NCBI RefSeq assembly: GCF_040730185.1
Contig: NZ_CP160402.1
Location: forward strand, 4,278,001 to 4,342,000
Origin: Streptomyces sp. Je 1-332
GTDB taxonomy: Bacteria > Actinomycetota > Actinomycetes > Streptomycetales > Streptomycetaceae
Reading direction: 5' to 3'
DNA length: 64,000 nucleotides
The notes below the pieces were generated by a model. That model was not told the DNA's origin. It ran no database searches and was given only the letters and a program-made list of their open reading frames with translations. Of this stretch, positions 52,218 through 61,019 are shown piece by piece. The position numbers and the translations under genes are program-made. Each line of letters begins with the position of its first letter. Positions within the stretch are counted from its first letter, which is position 1.

Positions 52218-53006
52218 TCACCACCTTTCCAGGGGAGTCGTGAAGAGTATTTCCGTGCGGTCTCCGGGCAGCGTGGCGCGGGACATCTCGACGAGGCGGT
52301 CGTCCGTGTCGTACAGGGATTTGCGCGTGACGAGAACGGCCGTTCCGGGCGGCAGGCCCAACTCCTGTGCCTCTTCCGCGGTCGGGGGCCGGGCCGTCAC
52401 GCGTTCTTCGACACGGTCGATCTCGATGCCCACCGTGTGCAGTTGGTTCCATGTCCCGCCCGGCCACGGCTCGTTCGTTTCGTCCAGGAGCTCGGGGTTT
52501 CCCTTGACGAGGTCGCGGATCAGATACGACGTGACGAGGTTGAAGGGGCTTCGCTCGGCGCGGTATCGCGTCCGATAGCTCCGCTCGACGAGCATCGTTC
52601 CTTCGTCGATGCCCATGGCCGCCGCGATCTCCTCGGATGCCTCGATCTCGCGATACGCGGCGTGAAAGACGAGGTCGTCGACCGCAAGGCCCGTGTCGTG
52701 CTCGGTCGCGCCCGTCGCCTTTCGCTGTCGCTCGGGTGCGCGGGCCCGGTTCTTCTCCCATTGGTGCCGTGTGTTCGCGCGTCGCACCAGCACTCGGGGC
52801 CGGCGGACGAAGGTCCCGCGGCCGTGCTGCTTCTCGATCAGACCCTCGGCCTGGAGGACGCGCAGGGCCTGTTGGACGGTCGGTCCGCTGCGGCCGGTGC
52901 TCTTGATGAGGTCCGCCTCGGAGGGCAGACGATCGCCGGGACCGAGCTGACCTGCGCGAATCTGCGCCCGGAGCTCGTCCGCGATCTTCTCGTAGGCCTT
53001 GGCCAC
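52218..53006 (-). CDS. GntR-family regulator with UTRA domain (HutC type)
   Basis: A 262-residue regulator. The N-terminal winged helix is IADELRAQIRAGQLGPGDRLPSE, ADLIKSTGRSGPTVQQALRVLQAEGLIE and HGRGTFVRR. A basic linker is followed by a UTRA effector domain (about residues 110-255) containing ERSYRTRYRAERSPFNLVTSYL and TRKSLYDTDDRLVEMSRATLPGDRTE, the strands that form the ligand pocket in HutC-like proteins. GTG 53006 has GGAGGG upstream at long spacing. Located before a glycosyltransferase, it may respond to a sugar-like ligand; the linker and N-terminus are unusually arginine-rich. Confidence 0.88.
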   Translation of the reverse strand: MAKAYEKIADELRAQIRAGQLGPGDRLPSEADLIKSTGRSGPTVQQALRVLQAEGLIEKQHGRGTFVRRPRVLVRRANTRHQWEKNRARAPERQRKATGATEHDTGLAVDDLVFHAAYREIEASEEIAAAMGIDEGTMLVERSYRTRYRAERSPFNLVTSYLIRDLVKGNPELLDETNEPWPGGTWNQLHTVGIEIDRVEERVTARPPTAEEAQELGLPPGTAVLVTRKSLYDTDDRLVEMSRATLPGDRTEILFTTPLERW

Positions 53007-53363
53007 TGGTGCACACCCTCCTGCCGGACGGAGGTCAGCCTATGGCTCCTCAGGAGGTCTTACGTCGTCCGCAATCGCATCGGCGTGTGGGCGCCCCGCG
53101 TAGATCCCCGCGTACAAGCTGAAAATTCAAGGAATGCGGACCGCGTTAATACGAGCCCGCTCCAATGAAAAGGGACTAATGGCAGCCGGCGCCCGACGGA
53201 GGCACGAAAACGCCCGATCGCTGGCGACGGGGGATGCACCAGCGATCGGGCTGTGGCCAACCGTAACAAGGCCGATCGCGTAAGGGGAGTCAACTACTCC
53301 GTCCAGATGTGGAGTTGTGATCGGAATCACGCGACGTCATCCAAAGGGAAGTGCCCGCGACCG
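53007..53363. other. Non-coding gap holding the GntR promoter side and the STAND gene terminator
   Basis: On the left, minus-strand TTGAAT and TACGCG elements are weak promoter candidates for GntR. On the right, a 13-bp stem hairpin at 53212-53251 terminates the STAND gene. Base composition between 53120 and 53180 is distinctly more AT-rich. No gene seen. Confidence 0.45.
53212..53251 (-). terminator. Terminator of the STAND/WD40 gene
   Basis: GCCCGATCGCTGG (53212-53224) pairs perfectly with 53239-53251 across a 14-base loop. On the minus strand the stem is followed by GTTTTCG, a T-run as in intrinsic terminators. Confidence 0.75.
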
Positions 53364-56300
53364 CTACTCCTCGCACGGCGGCGCGTACGAGAGCCGGGGC
53401 AGATACTCCTGCCACTTTTCGTGGGTAAGGACGCCCCGAGTGGTCGAGCAGATGCGACGAATCGCCGTGTCGATGTCCAAGTTCCAGAGCCGGACCGTAT
53501 CCGTGCCGCTCGAAACTCCGAGCATCTCTCCCTTGGGGCTGAACAACAGGAAGCTGCCGGTCTTGGCGTTGGGGCTCATCGACTGCCCGATGGGCGTGGC
53601 GCTGGAGGGGTCGGAGGCGTCCCAGAGCCGCACGGTGTTGTCGTTGCCGCCGCTCGCCAGCGTGCGGCCGTCCGCGCTGAACGTCAGGGACACCAACGCG
53701 TCGGTGTGGCCCGTGAGGGGCGGGCCCAACCGGGTTGCCTCAGCGGGGTCCTCGATGTTCCAGAGCCGGACCGTGCCGTCGTCGCTGCCACTGGCCAGTG
53801 TGTCGCTGTCCGGACTGTAGGCGAGCTCGTTGATGGGGCCGAGATGCCCCTTGAGCGGCCTGCCGAGCCGGGCGGCGTGACGCGGGTCGGAGACCTTCCA
53901 GAGCCGGATGGTGCGGTCCGCGCTTCCACTGGCGAGGGTCCGGCCGTCCTTGCTGAAGACGAGGGAGTTCACGTAACCCTCGTGGCCGGTGAGGGGCTCG
54001 CCCAGCCGACGGAGGCGAGACGGGTCGCTGACGTCCCACAGCTGGATGGTGCGGTCGGTGAGCGGGGACGCCAGTGTGCGCCCGTCCGGGCTGAAGGTCA
54101 GCGCGGCCGCGAACCGTGTCCGCAGGGCGACGGGCGGCCCGTAGGGGACGGGGTGAGCCGGGTCGGCGACGTTCCACAGCTGCACCGCACGGCTCCCCGT
54201 CAGGACCGCGAGCGTCTTGCCGTCGGGGGAGAAGACCGGCGAACGCACCTCCCCTTCCGCGGTCTTGAAGGATCTGCCCAGTGCTACGGGCCGACTGGGC
54301 CGCTCCACGTTCCACAGCCGGACCCGTTCGTCGCGCCCGGCCGTGGCGAGCACCTTCCCGTCGGGGCGGAACGCTCCGATCCGGCCGATCATGTCCGACG
54401 TCGGTATCGACCACAGGCGGACCTTGTTGTCGCCGCTCCCCGTGGCGAGCGTGCTTCCGTCGGGGCTGAAGCCCAGGGCGTACATCTCCCCGCTGCTGCC
54501 CGCGAGCGGCTCGCCGACCTGCGAGGGGTGCGCCGGATCGCGGACGTTCCACAGGCTCGCCGTGCTGTCCGCGCTGGCTGCCGCGAGCATCGTCCCGGCG
54601 GAGTTGAAGGCCACGGACCACACGGGGCCGGTGTGACCGGTGAGCGGTACGCCGAGCAGCTTCGCTCGGCGCGGTTCTGTCACCTTCCAGAGCCGGATCG
54701 CGTTGTCGCTGCTGCCGGTGGCCAGCGTGTGGCCATCAGGGCTGAAGGCCACGGAGTGCACCGTCCCCGCATGCCCGGTCAGTACCTTGTCGATGGGCTT
54801 GGGGCGGCGCGGATCGGCCGCGTTCCACATCCTGACCGTGCCGTTGTCGCCACCGGCGGCCACTGTCCGGCCGTCCGGGCTGAAGGCCACGGACCGCACT
54901 GCGGCGGTGTGGCCGCTCAGCGTGCCCAGCGCCTTCGCCCGGCCCGGGTCGTCCACGTCCCACAGCCGAACGGTGTGGTCGTCGCTCGCGGAGGCCAGAG
55001 TGCGCCCGTCCGGACTGAAGGCGACCAGATAGATCGCCCCGTCATGCCCGGTCAGCGGCGAACCCAACGCACGCGGGTGGCCGGGGTCCCGCACGTCCCA
55101 CAGCCGGACCGTGCCGTCGTCCGAAGCGGTGGCGAGGGTGTCGCCGTCCGGGCTGAAGACGGCACTGCTCACCCAACTCTTGTGCCCGGTCAGGGGTTTG
55201 CCCAGCGGCTTGGCGTGCGACGGATCCGACACATCCCACAGCCGTACGGTGCGGTCGTAGCTGGCAGTGGCGAGGACCCGTCCGTTCGGGCTGAACGAGG
55301 TGAGATAGACGGCGCCCTTGTGGCCGAGGAGCGGGGTGGCCAACGGCGCGTTCACGATCGAGAGCAGCCGGTTCTCCGTGCCTTCGTCGCCCGGCCGCAG
55401 ATTGTGGGCGACCAGGTCGAGTTGGGCGGACAGGGAGGGGTCCGTGTCCTGGACGCGATCAGCCTCGGCGACCACCTGCTCGAACACCGCGTCGTCCCGC
55501 TGCTGCCACGCGACCACGGCCGCCACGACGGCCACCATGGCGAGGACGACCAGCGCGGCCACCGCACCCCGCGTGATCAGAACCGTCCGCTTACGGAGCC
55601 TGGCCGAGGCGGCAAGGAACTCCACCGCGCCCTTGGTCAGGAACGTGCCGCCGGCGGTCTTCCGCCAGGCGCGGGCCTGTTCGAGACGGGAACCCCGGTA
55701 GAGGAGTGACGTGTCGCGGTCGGAGTCCTCCCAGGCCCTGCCGTCCTCCTCGAGGCGCTGCCGCAGCAGGTTGTCGTTCCTGTCCTCGTCGATCCAGTCG
55801 CGCAGCCGTGGCCAGGCGTGGAGCAGCGCTTCATGGGTGATCTCCACGGTGTCCGAGTCGAGCGTCACCAAGCGGGCCCGTACGAGGGCTTCGAGCGATT
55901 CCTCGGTCTTGCCGGGGTCGGTCGACTCCTCGGCCAGCTGGCGCCGCGCCCCCCGCCTGCGCGTGGCCTGGGTGTCCTCGCCGAGCCTGACGAGCCTGAG
56001 GAGGAGCAGCCGCGCGGCCGTGCGCGCGGCCGGGTCGAGGTCGGACCAGGCGCGCTCGGCGCTCGCCGCGACCGCGCCCTGGATTCCGCCCGCCGCGCGG
56101 TAGCCGGCCAGCGTCAGCCTGCCGGTCTTCCGCCGCTGCCAGGTGGCGAGCAGCGCGTGGGAGAGGAGCGGCAGCACTCCCGCGTCGTGCGCCCCGCGGG
56201 GCCCGTCCGTGCTCACTTCCCGGACGATCAGCTCGGCGAGCCCCGGTTCGAGTTCGAGCCCCACGGCCTTGGCCGGGCTGGTCACGGCCTCGCGCAACTC

Positions 56301-57575
56301 CGATGTGGTCAGCGGCCCGAGGACCATGTGCCGGTGCTGCAGCGCGTCGGCCAGCTCGGGGAACCGGAGGCACTGCTCGTAGAAGTCGGCGCGTACGCCG
56401 AGGACCACGAGCGCGGCGGGGTCACTGGCGCCGCCGGGTCCGGGGCCGGGTCCGGGGCCGGGGGAGCAGGCGGCTTGGAGGAGCTGGATGAAGGTGCGCT
56501 TGCTCGCCTCGTCGGAGGAGAGGGTGAACGTCTCCTCGAACTGGTCCACGATGATGACGGGGCGGGCGGCGGTGGGGTGATCGGCGGAGGGGTGGCTGGC
56601 GGTGGGGTGATCTGCGGCGGGGGCCTGGCGTCGCGCCCACGCGGTGACGGACTCGCGCACCGCGTGGGCGAATTGCGGGGTCCGGCGGCCTTCGGCGGCG
56701 GGGGAGGCGGGGGACGCGGGCGTTGCGGGCGTCACGGTTGCTTCTGGCGCCCCGGGAGTCCCGACCGCCCCAGGCACCCCAGCCACCCCGAGCACCCCAG
56801 GCACCCCAGGCACCCCAGGCACCCCGACCGTCCCGCCGTCGGCGGAGATGGCATGCGCGAGCTCGGGTATCTGCCGGGTCAGCTCGCCGAGGGGATCGCT
56901 GCCCGGCACGAGCTGCAGCACAGGGCCCGCGGGAGAGTCGTCGTCGCTCAGCGCGCCGTTCTGCAGTGTGGGCACCAGACCGGCGTTCAGAAGGGAGGAC
57001 TTACCCGCCCCTGAAGCGCCGACGAGCATGACAAGGCCGCCGGTCTTCTCCGCCGCGCGGAGCTGAGCGACGAGGGCGGCGGTACTCCGCTCCCGCCCGA
57101 AGAACCACCGGGCGTCCTGCTGCCGATACGAGGCCAGCCCTCGATAGGGACAGACACCCGGGACGGCGGCCGTGGCCGCGCCCTCGCCCTGAAGCCGATC
57201 CTCGTCCTCCGTGGCGGAGGCGGCGCGCCCGCCGGCGGGGTCGGCCACCGCGCGCTCCCACAGGAGCTGCCACTGGGCCATGTCGTAGAGACCCGCGGAC
57301 ACGGGCGTGGGCTGCTCGCGCCGAGCTTCGGGTATCAGCACATGGAGCACCGCCGAGAGGGCGGCAAACTGTGCGGGCACGTTCTTGGCCCGCCGCCAGT
57401 CGCTGATGCGCTGGGCGGACACCCGTACGGGCCGTCCGCGTTCGTCGACCCGCTGATGCCGTACGACCGCTTCGGCCACGCGCTGGAGGGGAGGGTTGCC
57501 GGCTTCCTTGTACAGCAGCGCGAGACGTTCCGCGAAGGCTGTGCGTGCCCCTGAGTCGGGACTCAAGGCCTCCAC
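53364..57575 (-). CDS. nSTAND1-type NTPase with transmembrane helix and 14 WD40 repeats
   Basis: A 1403-residue signalling protein. Residues 1-90 contain a helix-turn-helix-like part (QRISDWRRAKNVP). CPYRGL (142-147) and FFGRE (158-162) mark the nSTAND1 start, Walker A is GASGAGKSS (186-194) and Walker B VIIVDQFEE (340-348). Between them (about 249-296) lies a collagen-like insert of VPG and TPA repeats. Helical sensor domains follow to about 650, one transmembrane helix at 666-689, then 14 WD40 blades to about 1385, enough for two seven-bladed propellers, and a conserved RRIC/W end. GTG 57575 has GGAGGAAG 7 bases upstream. Such proteins are switches in development, stress or phage defence; no partner effector is in the window. 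Confidence 0.88.
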   Translation of the reverse strand: MEALSPDSGARTAFAERLALLYKEAGNPPLQRVAEAVVRHQRVDERGRPVRVSAQRISDWRRAKNVPAQFAALSAVLHVLIPEARREQPTPVSAGLYDMAQWQLLWERAVADPAGGRAASATEDEDRLQGEGAATAAVPGVCPYRGLASYRQQDARWFFGRERSTAALVAQLRAAEKTGGLVMLVGASGAGKSSLLNAGLVPTLQNGALSDDDSPAGPVLQLVPGSDPLGELTRQIPELAHAISADGGTVGVPGVPGVPGVLGVAGVPGAVGTPGAPEATVTPATPASPASPAAEGRRTPQFAHAVRESVTAWARRQAPAADHPTASHPSADHPTAARPVIIVDQFEETFTLSSDEASKRTFIQLLQAACSPGPGPGPGPGGASDPAALVVLGVRADFYEQCLRFPELADALQHRHMVLGPLTTSELREAVTSPAKAVGLELEPGLAELIVREVSTDGPRGAHDAGVLPLLSHALLATWQRRKTGRLTLAGYRAAGGIQGAVAASAERAWSDLDPAARTAARLLLLRLVRLGEDTQATRRRGARRQLAEESTDPGKTEESLEALVRARLVTLDSDTVEITHEALLHAWPRLRDWIDEDRNDNLLRQRLEEDGRAWEDSDRDTSLLYRGSRLEQARAWRKTAGGTFLTKGAVEFLAASARLRKRTVLITRGAVAALVVLAMVAVVAAVVAWQQRDDAVFEQVVAEADRVQDTDPSLSAQLDLVAHNLRPGDEGTENRLLSIVNAPLATPLLGHKGAVYLTSFSPNGRVLATASYDRTVRLWDVSDPSHAKPLGKPLTGHKSWVSSAVFSPDGDTLATASDDGTVRLWDVRDPGHPRALGSPLTGHDGAIYLVAFSPDGRTLASASDDHTVRLWDVDDPGRAKALGTLSGHTAAVRSVAFSPDGRTVAAGGDNGTVRMWNAADPRRPKPIDKVLTGHAGTVHSVAFSPDGHTLATGSSDNAIRLWKVTEPRRAKLLGVPLTGHTGPVWSVAFNSAGTMLAAASADSTASLWNVRDPAHPSQVGEPLAGSSGEMYALGFSPDGSTLATGSGDNKVRLWSIPTSDMIGRIGAFRPDGKVLATAGRDERVRLWNVERPSRPVALGRSFKTAEGEVRSPVFSPDGKTLAVLTGSRAVQLWNVADPAHPVPYGPPVALRTRFAAALTFSPDGRTLASPLTDRTIQLWDVSDPSRLRRLGEPLTGHEGYVNSLVFSKDGRTLASGSADRTIRLWKVSDPRHAARLGRPLKGHLGPINELAYSPDSDTLASGSDDGTVRLWNIEDPAEATRLGPPLTGHTDALVSLTFSADGRTLASGGNDNTVRLWDASDPSSATPIGQSMSPNAKTGSFLLFSPKGEMLGVSSGTDTVRLWNLDIDTAIRRICSTTRGVLTHEKWQEYLPRLSYAPPCEE
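56771..56830. repeat. Nine-base tandem repeats inside the STAND gene
   Basis: About six copies of CACCCCAGG or close variants encode the VPG units of the collagen-like insert. Three consecutive copies at 56802-56828 are identical, so copy number can change by slippage without a frameshift. Confidence 0.75.
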
Positions 57576-58104
57576 CCCTTACTTCCTCCGCGCCTGAGCA
57601 TCCGGACCGGAAAACTCACCCTATACGGCTGACCTGCGGTTAAGGCCTCCGGATGCGGATGGAACCTCCCCCTCCGTGGCCCTAACTGGCAGGATCCAAA
57701 TCCGGTAGCGAACCAACCGCGCAGCGTCAGGGCAGGTCATCGGCTCGGGTGACCCGCTGAGATGACTCGGGGCGCCGCATGGCCTCGGCTGGTTTTCGCC
57801 GATCACCTCCGGATCGTTGTCACGCGGACTACGGATCCGTCTTTCCTCGATCCGCGCTGGTACGCCGACATGGCGCGGATCGATGCGGCCCGCGTCGTTC
57901 GGTACCGGTCCCCACAGGGGAGGGACCGGCACCGAAACGACGCGGTGCGTCCGGATCCGGGGGAGGGCTCGCCCGGGTGATCGAGGTGCGGTGGCTCCGA
58001 ACGAGTGGACTCCTTCGCGCGGGGCCGGGTGGGCGGGCCCGTGACGCGGGCCGAGGTGGTGATGTTCGTGAGGTCCGCCCCCTGCCCGGAAGAGGCGCCT
58101 CCGA
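57576..58104. other. Non-coding gap with two tandem hairpins
   Basis: The gap holds an 11-bp perfect stem (57847-57857 with 57873-57883) and directly after it a 23-bp stem with one mismatch and one bulge (57890-57912 with 57922-57945). A 72-codon open frame overlaps them but has no ribosome-binding site and reads through both stems. No certain promoter for the downstream serine hydrolase is seen. Confidence 0.5.
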
Positions 58105-59307
58105 ATGAGACGTTCCCGTTCCACCTCCCGCCGTGCCCTGTGTGCCGCGCTGCTCGCCGCGTCCTTGTGGGCGCCGACGACGGCCCAACCCGCCGCGGCG
58201 GACCAGCGGCCGATCGCCGCGCACCCCGACAAGGGCGACTGCCCCAAGAGCCTGGGACGGGGGCTCACGTCCCGCCTCGACAAGGCCATGAACGACGTCG
58301 GAAAGAAGGCGGACATCCCCGGGGCCGTCGTCGGTCTGTGGATGCCGGGCAAGGGCTGCTACGTCCGGTCCATGGGCGTCGCCGACCTCAGGACCGGCAA
58401 GCCGATGTCCGCCGACTCCTTCGTCCGGATCGGCAGCGAGACCAAGACGTTCACCGTCACCGCGCTGCTCCAGCTCGTGGACGAAGGCCGGGTCAAGCTG
58501 GACGACCCGATCTCCACCTACGTCAAGGGCGTGCCCAACGGCCGCCACATCACGCTGCGCCATCTCGCGGAGATGCGCAGCGGCCTGTTCCCGTACACCG
58601 AGGACGCCGGCTTCATCCGCGACGTCCTGAGCGACGCGCAGCGCACGTTCACCCCGCGCCAGTCCCTCGCGTACGGCTTCAAGCACCGCAACACCTCCGC
58701 CCCGGGCAAGAAGTTCCAGTACTCCAACACCAACCTCGTCCTGCTGGGCCTGGTGATCGAGAAGGTGACCGGCCGCCCCCTGGCGGACGTCATCCACCAC
58801 CGCGTGCTGCGCCCGGCGAACCTGCGCCACACCCTGTTCCCACGGGGCAACGAGTTCCCCGCCCCGCACCCGCGCGGCTACACCAACCAAACCCTGAGCG
58901 GTGAGGTCGCGGACGCGACGAACTGGAACCCCAGCTGGGCCTGGGCGGCGGGCGCGATGATCTCGAACCTGCACGACCTACGCCACTGGGCCAAATCCGT
59001 GGCCACCGGACAACTGCTCAGCCAGAAGACCCAGAAGCAACGCCTCAAGACGCTCCCCACCGGCATCCCCGGCACCACGTACGGGCTCGGCATCCTCAAG
59101 ACGAGCGGCTGGATCGGCCACAACGGCTCCATCCCGGGCTACGAAACGGTGACGGTCTACCTGCCTTCCCAGAAGGCCACGCTGGTCATCATGATGAACA
59201 CGGACATCACGACCCAGGGCCAGGAACCCTCCACACTGCTGGCCCGCGCGATCACATCGGTAGCCACCCCCAAGAACATCTACGACGGCTCAGCGACGGC
59301 GCCGTAG
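58105..59307 (+). CDS. Secreted serine hydrolase, beta-lactamase / D-Ala-D-Ala carboxypeptidase family
   Basis: A 400-residue protein. A Sec-type signal peptide with twin Arg start (RRSRSTSRRALCAALLAASLWAP, cleavage after AAA near residue 32) precedes the transpeptidase fold: S111-x-x-K114 in GSETKTF, Y206-S-N in QYSNTN, and HNG in WIGHNGSIPG near residue 338, the third box where KTG would be in classical enzymes. This class C-like group includes DD-carboxypeptidases, peptidases and esterases; action on cell-wall peptides is likely. GAAGAGG lies upstream of ATG 58105 at long spacing. A strong hairpin follows. Confidence 0.88.
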   Translation: MRRSRSTSRRALCAALLAASLWAPTTAQPAAADQRPIAAHPDKGDCPKSLGRGLTSRLDKAMNDVGKKADIPGAVVGLWMPGKGCYVRSMGVADLRTGKPMSADSFVRIGSETKTFTVTALLQLVDEGRVKLDDPISTYVKGVPNGRHITLRHLAEMRSGLFPYTEDAGFIRDVLSDAQRTFTPRQSLAYGFKHRNTSAPGKKFQYSNTNLVLLGLVIEKVTGRPLADVIHHRVLRPANLRHTLFPRGNEFPAPHPRGYTNQTLSGEVADATNWNPSWAWAAGAMISNLHDLRHWAKSVATGQLLSQKTQKQRLKTLPTGIPGTTYGLGILKTSGWIGHNGSIPGYETVTVYLPSQKATLVIMMNTDITTQGQEPSTLLARAITSVATPKNIYDGSATAP

Positions 59308-59329
59308 CCAACACGACACGCACAAAGCC

Positions 59330-59363
59330 AGAGGGCCGGCACTGGATCCAGTACCGGCCCTCT
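59330..59363 (+). terminator. Terminator of the secreted hydrolase gene
   Basis: A 16-bp stem with one mismatch (59330-59345 with 59348-59363) and almost no loop lies 22 bases after the stop. Confidence 0.75.
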
Positions 59364-59373
59364 GACCTGCTGC

Positions 59374-59565
59374 TTATCTGCCGGGGCGACGGGATCTGAA
59401 CCCACGACCTACGTCCGACGGATCTGAGTAACGAGTGCCGCCTTCTGGATACCCAGGAGTGGGGCCTCCCGGGGAGCCCACGGCAACCCCGAGGCGCGTG
59501 GCGACCTCGGCCGGCGCCACCGTCACCGGTCCACTTACCCGGCGGGGGATACGTTGAAATCGCAT
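59374..59565 (-). pseudogene. Short open frame overlapping a tRNA-like fragment; possible excisionase or integrase remnant
   Basis: A 63-codon frame MRFQRIPRRVSGPVTVAPAE with VTVAPAEVATRLGV, which resembles the first helix of an excisionase-type DNA-binding domain but lacks the rest. The frame then runs through the tRNA-like fragment and stops just past it. In many actinobacterial integrative elements, an integration gene ends at or in the attachment site. No ribosome-binding site is seen. It may be non-coding; confidence is low. Confidence 0.25.
59380..59412 (-). other. Fragment resembling a tRNA 3' half (candidate attachment site)
   Basis: On the minus strand, AGGTCGTGGGTTCAGATCCC and the following GTCGCCCCGGC have the T-arm (GGG, seven-base TTCAGAT loop, CCC) and acceptor end of a tRNA, closest in my memory to proline tRNAs. 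There is no anticodon arm or 5' half, so it is a partial copy, as left at one end of an integrated element. Confidence 0.5.
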
Positions 59566-59577
59566 GACGGGTGAGGG

Positions 59578-60339
59578 GTGATGAGCTACTGTCCGACTGT
59601 GCGTGAATTATCTGATCAGCTCGCAGATATTGAACCCGTGGACGAAAGGTCAATCGGGTTTGGCGTTAAGCGACAAGTTTATTTGTGCTGCCCTCACTGT
59701 GCAATGAATACATCAATGCAGATATCTGCTCGCCAGGAGCTTCAATGTCTGACCCGAAAATTAGCGGACGGTAAGAAACAGAACCTCACGCTATTCACCG
59801 TCAAGCTGACCTGTGACTACTGCTCGGCCAACTGCTTGTTCCTGTGGACTGTAGTGGACCCGACGAAGAAAAATGCGGCCGCACGTTACGAGACTGTCGG
59901 GCTTGAGCAGGCATATCCGAAGGCGGAGTCGAAACCGCGCCAGATTTCTTCAGACGCGCCGTCATCGGTGCGGGAGGCCTTCAGCGAAGCGGCCTTGACC
60001 GAGGCGGCAGGGGCTTACCGGCTGGCGGGTGTCGGCTATCGCGCGGTCGTGGAGCAGATAACGAAGGATCAGGGCGCTAGCGGAAGCAGTCTGTACAACC
60101 GGATAACCTCTCTGGCTGCACGAGGTGTGTCGCAGAACATCGTGGATGCTTTCCATGAGGCAAGAGTGGTTGGGAACGACGCAGTTCACGACGGCTTGGC
60201 GTATTCCGCAGAGGAGATCGCTGACATTGCCGATCTGATCGATGAGGCCGTGTTCATTCTTTACGTCCAACCGGCACAGCGGGCGCGTATGGCGGCAGCG
60301 CGCGCTGCCAGGCGCCAGGAAGCCAAAGCTTCCCCCTGA
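59578..60339 (+). CDS. DUF4145-type protein, lower GC than its surroundings
   Basis: A 253-residue protein. Two CxxC pairs (CCPHC near residue 39, CDYC near residue 79) suggest a zinc ribbon; later come YRLAGVGYRAVVEQITKDQG and VVGNDAVHDGLAYSAEE, the helical segment typical of DUF4145, found in stand-alone proteins and next to restriction systems. Many codons end in A or T, the only such gene in the window, and it lies just after the tRNA-like fragment, so recent transfer is likely. The start is GTG 59578 or ATG 59581, preceded by GGTGAGGG. A hairpin follows. Confidence 0.75.
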   Translation: MMSYCPTVRELSDQLADIEPVDERSIGFGVKRQVYLCCPHCAMNTSMQISARQELQCLTRKLADGKKQNLTLFTVKLTCDYCSANCLFLWTVVDPTKKNAAARYETVGLEQAYPKAESKPRQISSDAPSSVREAFSEAALTEAAGAYRLAGVGYRAVVEQITKDQGASGSSLYNRITSLAARGVSQNIVDAFHEARVVGNDAVHDGLAYSAEEIADIADLIDEAVFILYVQPAQRARMAAARAARRQEAKASP

Positions 60340-60362
60340 GGTGCTTATTGAGGTACGCAAAG

Positions 60363-60403
60363 AGAGACGGATGCGTCCTCATTTAGAGGCCGCACCCGTC
60401 TCT
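60363..60403 (+). terminator. Hairpin after the DUF4145 gene
   Basis: AGAGACGGATGCG (60363-60375) pairs with 60391-60403 with one mismatch, 23 bases after the stop. Confidence 0.65.
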
Positions 60404-60589
60404 ATGTAGGAAATCGACACTGGGAGACGGAAAGGCTAGAACGGCTCCGGGGTGGGCGCGAGGCGGCGCAGGGTCCGGTGGTGCCCGGAATCCAGGGGGT
60501 GGAGCTTCTGAACTCGCACCTCGCTCAGCAAGTCCTGGGGACGAGAAGGGGCCGGCTGATCCGGGTCAGCGGATCCTCTCGCCGCCTTC

Positions 60590-60976
60590 CTAGGCACCCC
60601 TGCCCGTGACTGGAGCGTGTGCAACTGCCTCGATCTCCACCCTTGCTCCGAAAGGCAACTCGCCGACCGCGACGCAGGTGCGCGCCGGCCGCTGTGGGCC
60701 GGGGAAGTACTCGGTGTAGACGGCGTCGAAGCTGTTCCTGTCGGCCATGCTGTGGAGAAAGACGCCGATCTTCACGATGTCGATGAGCAATGCCCCTTGC
60801 TGCTCAAGGGCCTTCCGGAGGTTGTCGAGAGCTCTCCGGGTCTCGTCCTCGATGTTGCCGAGCAGTTGGCCGCGGCTGTCGATGCCGAGTTGGCCGGATA
60901 CGAACAGCAGGTCTCCAGCCCTCCTGACGGGCGTGTACGGGTGGAGAGCGTCCTGGTAGCGGGCTGGCGCGGTCAT
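60590..60976 (-). CDS. RidA-family enamine/imine deaminase
   Basis: A 128-residue protein with the RidA fold: AGDLLFVSGQLGIDSRGQLL, TRRALDNLRKALEQQG, IVKIGVFLHSMADRNSFDAVYTEYFPG, and the active-site region RPARTCVAVGELPFGARVEIEAVA with the Arg that holds the substrate carboxylate. RidA proteins hydrolyse reactive enamines made by PLP enzymes such as threonine dehydratase. Its gene is 43 bases downstream of a threonine-synthase-like PLP enzyme, which makes it the likely partner. GGAGA precedes ATG 60976. Confidence 0.9.
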   Translation of the reverse strand: MTAPARYQDALHPYTPVRRAGDLLFVSGQLGIDSRGQLLGNIEDETRRALDNLRKALEQQGALLIDIVKIGVFLHSMADRNSFDAVYTEYFPGPQRPARTCVAVGELPFGARVEIEAVAHAPVTGRGA

Positions 60977-61019
60977 GTGTGTCTCCTGCCGGTGGGAGGT
61001 TGCTTTTCCTTACGGGCTG

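Noticed and set aside
57762..57980. A 72-codon open frame before the serine hydrolase
   Set aside because: No ribosome-binding site, and it reads through two inverted repeats.
59380..59412. An intact tRNA gene
   Set aside because: Only a T-arm and acceptor-like end can be formed; there is no anticodon or D arm upstream, so it is kept only as a fragment.
60436..60624. A 62-codon minus-strand frame after the DUF4145 gene
   Set aside because: No ribosome-binding site, overlaps the end of ridA and has no recognisable features.
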